Shown here: piece by piece, positions 22,000-32,496 of the stretch
Numbering within the stretch: the first letter of the stretch is position 1
Layout: the number at the start of each line of letters is the position of its first letter
From: Sphagnum magellanicum
Taxonomy: Eukaryota; Streptophyta; Sphagnopsida; Sphagnales; Sphagnaceae
Direction of reading: 5' to 3'
Assembly: GCA_021904315.1 (NCBI GenBank)
Contig: CM038914.1
Location: 5,022,001-5,086,000, forward strand
DNA: 64,000 nucleotides
The notes under the pieces: generated by a model
Seen by the model: only the letters and a program-made list of their open reading frames with translations
What the model was told of the DNA's origin: nothing
The model's database searches: none
Translations under genes and position numbers: made by a program

Positions 22000-23990
22000 T
22001 GATTTGTAATCTTTACAATTATATCTAATCATAAATTGCTTTAAATAAATTTTACATATTAATAACATATCTACATTAGGCAATTTGAATAAAGTAATAA
22101 AAAAATTCATAATTAAAAAAATACAATCTTTGTCATTTATGTTGACCAATGGTGTAAGGGTTAAAGATTTGAATCTTGTTCAAAGAAGTGAAGGTTCAAG
22201 TTGTCATACTTGCAACCCATGTGTCACGTAGACCACCTAAGTTAAGTGACCTACCTACTTAAATTACATAGAATGGTAATAGTGACATGTGTTAACCATT
22301 TATTGAATGAAAAATAACAAAATAAACATTTATTATTATTATTATTATTATTATATTTGTTTTACCTACATATATATTAATTGTTTTGTTTCATGAATGC
22401 AGGTATTGCATAAGGTCATCCAATTGTTTGTGTTCCAACTACTTGCATATGCCCTTTGAAATCTTGTATTACTTGTAATTTCCAACCATAATAATATATT
22501 AAGTTATGGATTATTATTAAATCTTTGAAATGGTAATAATTGTATTAAATAATACTATTAATCATAATATTAACACTATTACATTTATTAATATTCTATT
22601 TAACATAAAATTATTATATTAATAAAATTATTAATTATACTAAAATGGTATATTTTGAATAATCATTAATAATTCTCTTATTAGTATTGAAATTTTGTGC
22701 ATATTTTATTTAATAGAATAATATTATATATATTTTGATATCTATCCATTTGTTAATATTGATTTGTATTAAAATAATATTAATATAATATTGTTAGCAA
22801 CTATGTTGAGTTAATTATGATGAATAATGCTAAATAATGATGCTATTAAAATGATTTTTCTTCATTAATAATCAATTTAACATACTAATTTTTTAGACTA
22901 TTGGTTATTATTAAATTATTATGAAAATAATAATATTTTAAGAATATAGGGAGAAAATATTAATGAATAATATATTTAAAAAATTATCGTCATTTAAAAC
23001 TTTAAATTAATGAACTTAATATTTTCCATTATTATTATAAATATTATTTGTAATCAATATGTAGCCTATGTTAAGATACTTATAAATTAACTAGTGTTAT
23101 TTAAGCATGTAGGTGTATAAAAATATACTAGCACCAATAAAATTTGAATAAAATTTATTAATTACTAATGTTATATAATATAATATTATCATCATTTTTA
23201 TTAGTAATAGTTATTTGACCTATAATAATTTCTGTTTAATACCATATTATTATCATTTTTATAGTGTGTCAAGGCCACATAACCTTTGCCTTAAACTAAA
23301 TGACACCCTTGAAATGGAATACTTGCATAAAGGCCTCCTTAACCCACATTAGACATTGGTTCCAATAACAATACCTACATATAATCTTCTTAATACATAC
23401 TGGAAAAAAAATGCCCCAATCATAATACTTGCATCAAAAGACCTAACCCACCTTATGGGCTAATTACAATATTTGCATTATGTTTTATTAAAGGCCTTCC
23501 CTTTTTCTACCATTTTTTAAATTATTGGGTATTATTAGTGTTGTCTTAGTGATTATATTTGAACAATTATGGGCCCACATTTGGATATCCACCATTAGTT
23601 GGATTTGTGTGAAACATAAAGTAATATTATTAACATTCGATACGCAATAATATTTTGAACCTTTAGTATAAAATGATCAAATAAACATTTTACATCAATA
23701 TGATATTTGATGCCAAAATTAATATTTCCTCATGAGATTTTTTCTTATGAACATTTGTGTGTGTGAACATTGTTTCATTTCAATCCTTCAACCTATGGAT
23801 TGAATACTTTAAATCATCTACTACACAATGTAACAACATTCTTGGATGTAATGATTCATTTGCTTTTGTGAGGCGAATTGTTTTGGATTTATGATGCCAC
23901 AACTTTCATGATTAAAATGGCATGGTCACAAAGTATGACCCCTATTTTTATTCCTTCTTCGGCAATTTCTTGAGTTGTGTGATTTAATTG
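22000..23990. other. Very AT-rich desert with ATT microsatellite
   Basis: An ATT run lies at about 22329-22353. From 22450 to 23260 the sequence is almost only A and T, with TAAT and ATTA words dominating. There is no gene. Scattered copies of an AATACTTGCAT-like word (near 23320, 23425 and 23470) tie this stretch to the tandem arrays at 20.7 and 27.5 kb. Confidence 0.5.
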
Positions 23991-24025
23991 AGCTAGTGCT
24001 CTTTCCAAAGGAACATTTGAACTTT

Positions 24026-25560
24026 TTATTTCATCAAAAGCCCTGACTTGTCCATAGGAAACACAACCTCCTCCATAATTCCAATCAAACCAATGTCAAT
24101 GACCCTTTCATCACCATTAGTTTCACCATCAACTTTGAAATTTGAATCATCCAAAATATCTTTGGGCTTTGTAAACATGGCTACCAAACCTCTACGATTA
24201 GATCCGAACCATGTTCCACAATAATCAATGACATCTTCTTGGGTAACATCGATGACCATCAAAATAATAACGATTTGGTGTTTATAAAGATTTCGTCATA
24301 ATGCCCACTCTCATGTGCAACCCAAATATTCTATAAATGGTATTTCATTTTGTATTCCACATTGGCAAGACGTTGATTCCTTACAATCCAATAACCATCT
24401 TTCAAAAGATGGTTGGGATACATGCATGAATGGGATCAATGCTACTTCTCCACACTTGTTTTCACAATATGTTCCACAACCTTTTTATGAACCTTGTTTT
24501 CTTCATTTTAGATATGTGCATGTAATGTCATGCAATTGTTGTTATTAATCTCTAAACCAACCAATCTATTTGATGCCCTTTAAGACCTTTTGTCTCAAGT
24601 GAAAACCAACATTTTAAGGCGCCATGGTAAGATTCAATGCTTGCTTGTGTATCTTGGTTGGAATGTGGCATGCATCAAAGGTTGATCATCCATAAATTTA
24701 AAACAAATCCACAATGCAATATTAAATAAATCAATGGTTTAGTTTATGAAACATGATCATACCCATTTAAGGGGATTTAAATTATGAAATTATCACCAAA
24801 CAAACATGTTTTGAAAGACTAAAATTGAAAATGAACGCATACCAAATTGGCAATAATAGGTCCAAAAATAATGTGTCCAAGAGTCACAAAGGCTATGTTA
24901 TTCAAAACTTTGTAAGACTTTCATTCTGTCTCGTTCTTTGAAAGTTTTAATGTTTTCCTTGGGTTTAATGGACATATACATCCCATCATGTAGGTCATGA
25001 AGGATTATTCATTGAATTTCAACATCTTTGATCTTTTCCATTACACGTAAGCACCGCGCTTTCAATACATGCCATGCACAAAGGAAGATAGGAATTTTTT
25101 TGTTGCCCAAACAATCCTAAGCATAGACCCACAAATCACACTAATTTTGCACATTAACTTGATATGTAAATACATTTTAAGCATTGTAGGAATGAAAAAA
25201 TTCTTGGACAAGGAATTTTTTTAATATTCATTGAACATAATTATGAAAAAAGAAATAAGGTAGGATTCATATTCACCGTAATGCTCGTAACTTTTGAGGC
25301 GCATCAGCAATAATGAAACAATTTGGTTGCCAATTAGGCATGATTAACAACATTTTCACTTTCAAAGGTTGAACCCATTCAATCAAATCATCCATAATTT
25401 GTCGACTTGTAATGATCCATGTTAGAGGCATTCCAATGTGATGAACATAAAAATCCATCAAGTTGAATAAATGAGATTTCACATAATTTGTGCCAAATGT
25501 GGCATCCATGGAAATTGCTCCATTATGGCAATATGTAAGCATGGATTAACATTGCATTGG
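24026..25560 (-). pseudogene. Decayed MULE (Mutator-like) transposase
   Basis: Minus-strand fragments in several frames match the MULE transposase core. At 25542-25273 the frame reads SMDATFGTN, then HLFNLMDFYVHHIGMPLTWII, NWQPNCFIIADAPQKLRALR. This has the DATF catalytic-Asp motif and the ADAPQ(E/K)LRAL phrase typical of these proteins. Further downstream (about 25098-24930) comes LCAWHVLKARCLRVMEK and HDLHDGMYMSI, broken by stop codons. A possible C-terminal remnant with CQCG lies near 24380-24350, and an acidic tail at 24262-24026. Between them the frame is lost several times. No terminal inverted repeats or target duplication were identified by eye. Family assignment rests on the core motifs. 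The copy is clearly dead. Confidence 0.75.
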
Positions 25561-25679
25561 TGTTTGGATGCCTAGAGTGAATGGGACTTGAATTCCATTA
25601 ATTTGGCCAACTTCTTGAAAATCAAATACATGTTTTGAATCATGCAAAAACCTAAGACCAAATTGAAATGGCTAGGTTT

Positions 25680-26600
25680 GACATGCCCCCAAGCTCCTTG
25701 ATAGACTCAAATGTGAGTATGAAGTGAAAATAACAGAAGAACAAAGAGTTGGAGCACGCTCTTTGGTTCGTAGCACTTTGGGGGTAGAGGGGTGTGCTAA
25801 AGCTCCGGGATGGGACTAAGAAGAATGACAAGTAATTAATCACTCACATAGACTTACACAAAATCAAACAACAAGTTGGTTAGTGCATAGTTGGAGCACT
25901 TTTGGTGCTAGGTCGAGCCACGGGCAAACTCAAACTCACAAGACTTACCACGGCCCGGACTGGGGGGAAGCCATCACTTTCCCTCTTATAGTATACTTTG
26001 TGCCTCTTCACGAGGCCCACATCCAAATGAAATTTTGTTCTGGGACTCCCAAATGGGAGTCCCGAAATTCCCAAAGTTGGGACTCTCGCGACTTTGAAGC
26101 CCCATAACTTTGTGTGCAGACCTTTGATTGAGATGAAGTTTAAAGAAAAGTTGCAACCCTTGTCGAGAGCTTTTCAACGGTATGTCACACGCCACCTGCA
26201 CATAAGGAAATCAGGTCAATTCCTAACTTTTAATGGTTGGGAATCAAACTGTCAATTTGACTCCCGACCTTTCTTTTGGCCTTAACTTGTGTTTCAGATG
26301 TCCAAATGGGTCATGCGAGCCCATTTTAGACATCTACGTTTAAATAAATTTTCAATGATATAAAAAATTCTTCAATCCAATGAGTTTTGACCCTTGCATT
26401 CGCCTTTTGAAAATTTGGGAGTCCATTGGGATTCCAACTCCCAAAATGGGAGTTCACTTGGGAGTGTGAAGGTTCATTCCCTCACACTTTTTTACACTTC
26501 CGAGAGCATGAAATGTGACCCCCAGGCTTCCCTTTTGGCCTGCAACCTTGCAAGCCCTTGCTTTGGTCGTGAGCCCAAGGCTAGGGTTGCAACAAGGTTT
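25680..26600 (-). mobile_element. LTR-like dispersed repeat, copy A (minus orientation)
   Basis: The reverse complement of 25680-26600 matches 60917-61740 over most of its length. Shared phrases include GGGAGTCCCGA, GTGCTCCAACTATGCACTAA, CCCCTCTACCCCCAAAGTGC and AGTGTGAAGGTTCATT. Copy B continues into a gag-like frame, so this segment is probably the LTR and leader of the same retroelement family, although here the sequence beyond 25680 differs and no gag is visible. The repeated GGGAGTC and GACTCCC words inside are short inverted pairs. Confidence 0.7.
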
Positions 26601-27530
26601 TTGTGCAACTGCCAACTCTTTCTTTCATGTTTCCAATCCAAATACACAATGTCTTGTTATCAGATGAAATCATCTTTCGTTGTGGTCTTTTTGGCATTCA
26701 CATGTTCCCACCAAATTGATTTGTGCATGTCATAAATTTGTTTGGCAATGTGCCCTAAATTCAATTAAATCCAAATGTGATTTTTCAAAGATTGTGAAAT
26801 TCAAGGTGCATATTATGACATGCAAGTTGATGATTTAGGATTTAGTTGGCCATGTGTTGGTTCACCATTTGTTTGGGGTGTGTGTTTGATGCTAAAAACA
26901 TAGCTCCACCACATTAGGTCATGTGTACAACTATTTGATTGAAAAACCATCCAAACATCCTCGTTTGATCAATCTTGCATGATTTGGATCATTGCAATGA
27001 TCATCAGGACCATAGACACATTCATACATACAAAACATACCTATGGGAAGGATCACATGTGTTTGTGAAGAACATTTCAATATCAAAAGAAAATGCATGG
27101 AACATCACATTATACCAAGTATGGCCAAGGTGGTTTTTTATTGATGGGGTCTTTATATCCTTTTGTGGGCAAGTTTTTTGCATTTTCCATTTCACTAGAG
27201 TTTCCACATCACTTCACTTGCCTTCCAAAAACTCACACACATGTGCATGTGCTATGTACACAATCTTGATCGACACTTTGTTTGTGCCCCCATGCATCAC
27301 CCTGGGAGTCCACACCAAATCCACATTTGAAAAAAAAGATTTTATTGGGCTTTGGACTTGAATTGATTGTGATTTGGGAATTCGACGCATGTTTATAAAC
27401 TTGTAAAAATGTGTACATGTAATACCCACTTTATTTATTAGATCATGATTACTAGTGGAATACACAACTAATCAATACTTGCATAATCAATACATTATGC
27501 ATGGAACCTAGGTTGGTAATATTTAGATGC
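26601..27530. other. Intergenic DNA, nothing recognised
   Basis: One open frame of 128 codons (26975-27361, plus) has no motif, and is overlapped by open frames on the other strand. No known repeat boundary was seen. Confidence 0.3.
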
Positions 27531-27539
27531 CAATTACTT

Positions 27540-27790
27540 AAATCCACAATGGAAATGGGACCCAACCCTATAGTACCCACATATTGACCTTAAATAGACT
27601 TTAAACTTGGGACCCAACCTTGCAATACTTGAATTCCAAAACCAAAACACACATTGCACATGGGACCCGACCTTGCAATATTTACACTCCAAAACCAAAA
27701 CACACATTGGACATGGGACCCAACCTTGCAAAACCTACATTTCAAAATTAAAACACACATTGGACATAAGGCCCATTCCTATAATACCCG
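27540..27790. repeat. Tandem array, unit about 60 bp, GGGACCCAACCTTGCAATA type
   Basis: About four copies of a unit made of CATGGGACCC(A/G)ACCTTGCAA, a variable AT-rich middle, and CCAAAACCAAAACACACATT. Copies near 27605, 27660 and 27714 are the clearest. A weaker, related version lies at 27555 and 27768. The open frames that cross it on both strands are produced by the repeat. Confidence 0.8.
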
Positions 27791-27799
27791 TATTTAGGA

Positions 27800-30000
27800 C
27801 TAATAACTACATATAAAATCAAACATTTGTTGACTTAATAATCTTCTCCCATAATCAAGAAAATGTAGGTTATATTCACACATTGATCCATTACATGAAA
27901 TTAATTGAACTGTAGTTAAATTAAAACCACACATGAATGAAAGAAATGAAGGGGAGGAAAAAACAATCTTTAATTTGATGGTTCAAGGTGATGGCATTGT
28001 CCTTGCAAATCTTTCCAACCCTAAATCAAACCACAATTCCAAATAAAATAGAAAATCCTAAGTATCATTAGAAACTATACCTTAAACATGTACCACTTTC
28101 AAAAGATCTTCAACTCCAAATACAAAACCTTACACATAACCATAACAACTGTACCAAAATAAATTTAAATGAACTAATTATGAATTAGTGAAAAAAACCT
28201 TTATTTCTTACCTTCTAATTTGAATCCCTCCAACTTGAAAGATAGATGTTTTCACTCCCTTTCAAAAGAGAAGAAATGAGTTTCATTTGATCAATGTATA
28301 ATTCATGATTCTTCCCTCCTAAATTAACCTAACCTTGAATTTAATTAATATCAAAAATGATGTTTTTGCAAAGGTCATAAATATTTGAAACATCTACTTA
28401 ACCTTAAATCTTCCTTTGATCCATTTTATGATATAAAATACAATGCTTTTTTTCTCTTAACCCAAGCCATTGAATTATTTAATTATGTTGTGTACAATAT
28501 GCAATAAATGGTGCAAAGTGGAGGCTCATGGGGATATTGATGGTAGGAAGAGCCTGCAAGTGCAATAGTAAAATATGAGGCCTAAATATGTTTAATTTAT
28601 TGCTCACCGATTAAATGCAATACTTGCATTTGAATTATTTTCATTGGGTGCCATTGATGGTATGTAAGTGTTGGGTAGGTAGGTAGGAGGGAGGATAGGT
28701 AGGTAAAGAATGACCTAACAAGTTTAGGTGGGAAAAGGGGGTGTGGATTAGTAGATAGGTAGGTGAGAGAGGGGGGGGGGAGTTGATTCTTAGTTGGTAG
28801 GTAAGGCCAAGAAGGTGAGTAGTATGTAGTTGGGCAGGTGATCTCAAAGTTGGGAAAAAAAACAACCAGCCCAAAAGAAAAAAAAAAAAAAAAAAAAAAC
28901 CAAAGAAAAGGTCAGCACCAAAAACGTCAACAAAGGCCGACGCACATTCAACTACTAGATGAGAAATCTCACCCCATCCAGTGGACAGAATGCCCAACCA
29001 CTAGATGAGGAATCCCACCCCCATCCAGTGGACAGAATTCCCAACTGGTGCGCTGGTGGGTGCTGGTTCACGCTGGCGAAGCTCGAGGGGTTGGGCTTTT
29101 ATCAAAATAATGCCAAAGCCTAGCCTAGAGCTATCTATGGTCAGCTTCCACCACATCGACAAATTTGAATAATTAATTAATTTTTTTTCAAAACATTTTC
29201 GTTTTTAAAAATTGTGAATTTATTATCTTTTCATTATCTACTCTTTTTTAATGTCATATGAGTGAAATTATTCAAATTTAGCCTGAAATAATTACCATGA
29301 TGTTCACTAAAAGTCATTTCACTATTTTAAGGATTATTTAATGGCGAAACTGACCCCAATGTAAGAAGGTATTTTTTTAAGAGATGAAAGGATATAATGC
29401 CACTTATAAGCATAAATATCCCTTCCCTTATAAATAAACCCTTTTTCTTTTCTTTTCTTAGTGAATAAGGGATGTTCATGAATGCAAGGTGCTCTCAAAA
29501 CACACTAATGACTTTCTTTGAGAGTTTTTTTTGTGTCAAATTTGGGTGGTAAAAGTTGGGTTAATTTAGGTCAACAACAACAAAAGTAGACCACCAAAGG
29601 AAGGGGCCACCCCACCCATCCACCCACAAATCCCTCCATACACGCCCCCCCCCCACAAACCCCCTTTGCATTATTGTTGTTGATGTAGGTAGCCCCCACA
29701 AAATCAACCATTTGGGATGTGGAACAATGGGAGCCATGAAAGGGATTTTGGCTCATTTGTAGCCACTAGAAGAAAAGAAGCTAAAAAAGAAGCTAAACTT
29801 TTAAGATTACTTCACATTTTTGGCTACAAGCTAAAACCCAATAGAGAAATTTGGCGATTTTTATTTAAAAATTTGAAGAAATCTGGCTACTTGAAATTTT
29901 TAAAAAAAAATACTGTTTAGCCATTTTTTGAAAATAAACTTATCCCAAAAACAAAAAAGAAAAAAAAAAAAACGCTTGTTTGTTGACATCTGTTTCTCGA
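27800..30000. other. AT-rich intergenic DNA with a 42-bp direct repeat
   Basis: No gene seen. At 28955-29035 a phrase (ACTAGATGAG(A/G)AATC(T/C)CACC, then CATCCAGTGGACAGAAT) occurs twice in direct order. It is followed by GCGCTGGTGGGTGCTGGTTC, which is close to a phrase at about 10170. A poly-G/poly-A rich stretch (28765-28905) precedes it. The remainder is AT-rich. Confidence 0.45.
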
Positions 30001-30013
30001 CGTGTGTCTCTTG

Positions 30014-30050
30014 TCCGGTCCGGTCCGGTCCGGTCTGGCCCGGTCTGGTC
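30014..30050 (+). repeat. GTCCG/GGTCC pentamer run upstream of the small membrane-protein gene
   Basis: Seven or so copies of (C)CGGT(C) (GTCCGGTCCGGTCCGGTCCG and degenerate continuation), about 390 bp before the ATG at 30433. The surrounding 30000-30430 has raised GC content, so it may be promoter or 5' untranslated sequence. Confidence 0.6.
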
Positions 30051-30432
30051 TTTGCGCGTTCCGTGTTTCTCCACCTCTCCCTGTTGTTGTTGCTTTGTCT
30101 TATTGCTCTTATAGAGAGCAGTCGTTTGGTAACGATTGTGTGCAAGCTCGCTTGTTGCTTTTGTGCAGGAGGTTTTGGAAGTGTTTGGCGTGGTTTTCCC
30201 TCTTTCTTTTGGTGGTTTTCTTCGGTAATCTCGTTCTTTCTTCACGGGATTGAAATCTTTTTCTGCGGGTGAACTTTTGTTGCCTCCTGCCTCCTCTTCA
30301 GCTGCTGGTCGTTTTTGCTTCTTTGTGTTCTTCATTGTTTGTTAGTTTTTTTTTTTTTTCCTTCCCGGTTGGATTTTAGTGTTTCGCGAGCTCTTGGAAA
30401 ACCGCAGTTTTTCGGACGGAGCAGGAGGAGTC

Positions 30433-31223
30433 ATGTGTCCGTTGCGTGTGATTCTTCTGTTTTTATCGGCACTTTTAGCCGGCTATTTTGCTCTCAAGAC
30501 GTTTCGGAACGAGGAGGGCAGTAGCAATGGCTTCCTGGACATGAAGAATGAAGATCGGCAACCGGACGCGTCTGCGAAGGTGTTGTTGGAGGAGCAAGGG
30601 AATGTTTTTCATAAGGTGATAATAATGGAGCATCACACTCTCTCAGTACTTAACCTCTTTTTGTCAGTGTCATGTTTATATTCTTTTCAGAACTCTGTAT
30701 TCTTTTTAGCACATTTTCTTCACTTGCAGGAGGCTTGCGGCTGCTTGTCACGTTCTTCATAGAAGTTGATAGATCAGAGCATCGTGAATGTAGATTTCAA
30801 TGTGTCAAGAAACGGCACAGAATCGTATGAAACCCTATGTCAAAAATGAAATCCTTCCTGTTGTCATGTGGGAAGCATTCCTGAAATGTGGAAATCCTTT
30901 CAGGAATGTGGAAATCGTTCCTGAAATCATGTGGAAATCCTTTCAGGAATGTGGAGATCATTCCTCAAATCATGTGGAAAACTTTCCTTTGGACCTAGTG
31001 AGTCCATCGTGGAGCAAGGGTTATTAAGTATGGTTGAGGAAACTCTTGGAAACAGCTTCCCGCACATTTCTGTGTGCACTGTTCTCCTGAGATAGAGACA
31101 TTGCTCTTCTAGCTTATTAATTGAAAGTTGGGTATCAGCTCTACCTAGAGATTTTCATGCCTTTGGAGTTTGTAAGTGCACAATTTTTCCAGCACAGAAT
31201 CAAAACCCCTTCTCTAAGTCCTG

Positions 31224-31274
<51 letters not shown>

Positions 31275-31819
31275 GGGAGCTGAAAGATGCCATTCACAAC
31301 AGGATGAGAAAACACGCCAAACTTGACTCAATATTAGCAGCTTCTAAACTGGCATTCCACTTTCCACCATTGCATCGGTGCTAGTCCTTGTGGGAGAACC
31401 ATTGATAAACCTTCCCTGCAAAATTTTGTCTTTGATCTTAGAGAAACAATTCAAGCCAGAGACAAACTGAAGGGAAGAGAAGCTCTGTATTATTTGGAGT
31501 AGGCATTCTTACAGTACCTGTTTACTGTTGTGAGGGTGTTTTTCTATCTTTTTTCTGTATGAAATGGAACCATGCTGTGGTTGTCATGGTCAAACTTGTA
31601 TGGTTTTTACTCTTCCCAAACCCTATGAAGTAAGTTGATTATAAGATGAAGGTCTTACAACAGAGCCATGGTTCTGTCTCTCATCTGAATTTTCTTGTGC
31701 CACTTGTGTAGGCTTACTCAAGATTCGTGTCAGGAGTTCTGCTGTTGGTTGACATGCTAAGTGGACGCTACTTGTGGCAAAATTTGCAATTGCAAAACAA
31801 AGGCATCAAGATGGGATAA
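30433..31819 (+). CDS. Small single-pass membrane protein of a plant-conserved family, two exons
   Basis: Exon 1 is 30433-30615 and exon 2 is 31712-31819 (GT-AG, phase 0), giving 96 residues. The N terminus MCPLRVILLFLSALLAGYFA is hydrophobic from about residue 3 to 22 and ends before a charged stretch, so it is a signal anchor or single membrane span. The middle (28-60) is polar. The C-terminal part VSGVLLLVDMLSGRYLWQNL matches, from memory, the conserved end of a short plant protein family (phrase FVDMASGRYLWRNL) often labelled methyltransferase-related without biochemical support. I would not infer enzyme activity from 96 residues. The ATG was chosen because it starts the conserved MCPLR motif. 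The 1.1-kb intron carries a GA microsatellite and a small repeat. There are no close neighbours on this strand. Confidence 0.8.
30845..30990. repeat. Intronic repeat with inverted half-units (TTCCTGAAA/TTTCAGGAA)
   Basis: Two to three copies of a unit of about 48 bp containing ATTCCTGAAA, TGTGGAAATCC and TTTCAGGAAT. Each unit contains its own inverted pair, so the intron RNA could fold into consecutive hairpins. It lies within the intron of the 30433-31819 gene. Confidence 0.65.
31209..31268. repeat. (GA)n microsatellite in intron
   Basis: About 29 uninterrupted GA units in the intron of the small membrane-protein gene. Similar GA/CT runs occur in an intron of the carrier gene (41080-41130) and upstream of the gene at 58.8 kb (59383-59424). 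Confidence 0.9.
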
Positions 31820-32496
31820 CAGAAAATCAAGTGATTATTACAAGTTATGTGCACTACTTTGGCATGGATTTTGATCACACCCAACTCCCAGTGGAAGATA
31901 TTTGTCAAGTGTATTGTTTACTCTGGAGTGTGAGATTGATTCCCACATTGGGAACTTCTCCACTCAATTCAGATGAGTCCATAGCAGAAATTTCTTCAAA
32001 TAAAAAAATTCCTAATGCATTTGAATGGCAACTACAGCAATCTGACCACAGAAGCAACTTTTGTTCTGGAGAAAGAAAACTGTTACAAGGAGGGTGATGT
32101 TCTTTAGACCAATAGTAGCTAATAACAGCAGAAATCGTCAAATATCCATGTCAAATTAGTTCAAATGATCATAGAAGATTGTAAATGCTGGTGTCAACAA
32201 CTTCTGATGTTTGAAAAATCAGAATTCTCAACTTATATTACAAAGTTCAGGAATTGTTATAATTGCATTAGTTGTGTGCTGAATGTATGTCATTTCCAAC
32301 CTGTAGTACTGACTTTTTGATATACCATAATTTTGATTACACACTGCAAAACTAGTTGCCTGACCTAAAAAGACAAGTCTCACTTCTTGCAGCTCCAATT
32401 AAGCTTGAGAAAATCTCCTTTGTGCCTACTGTATACCTTACAAAAATGTCTAAATCAAAAGTTGCCCGCAATTGAGTTTCTGACAACTAACTAATG

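Noticed and set aside
27540..27790. CRISPR-like pattern of regularly spaced repeats
   Set aside because: Units are contiguous tandem copies with diverged middles rather than repeats with unique spacers, and the genome is eukaryotic.
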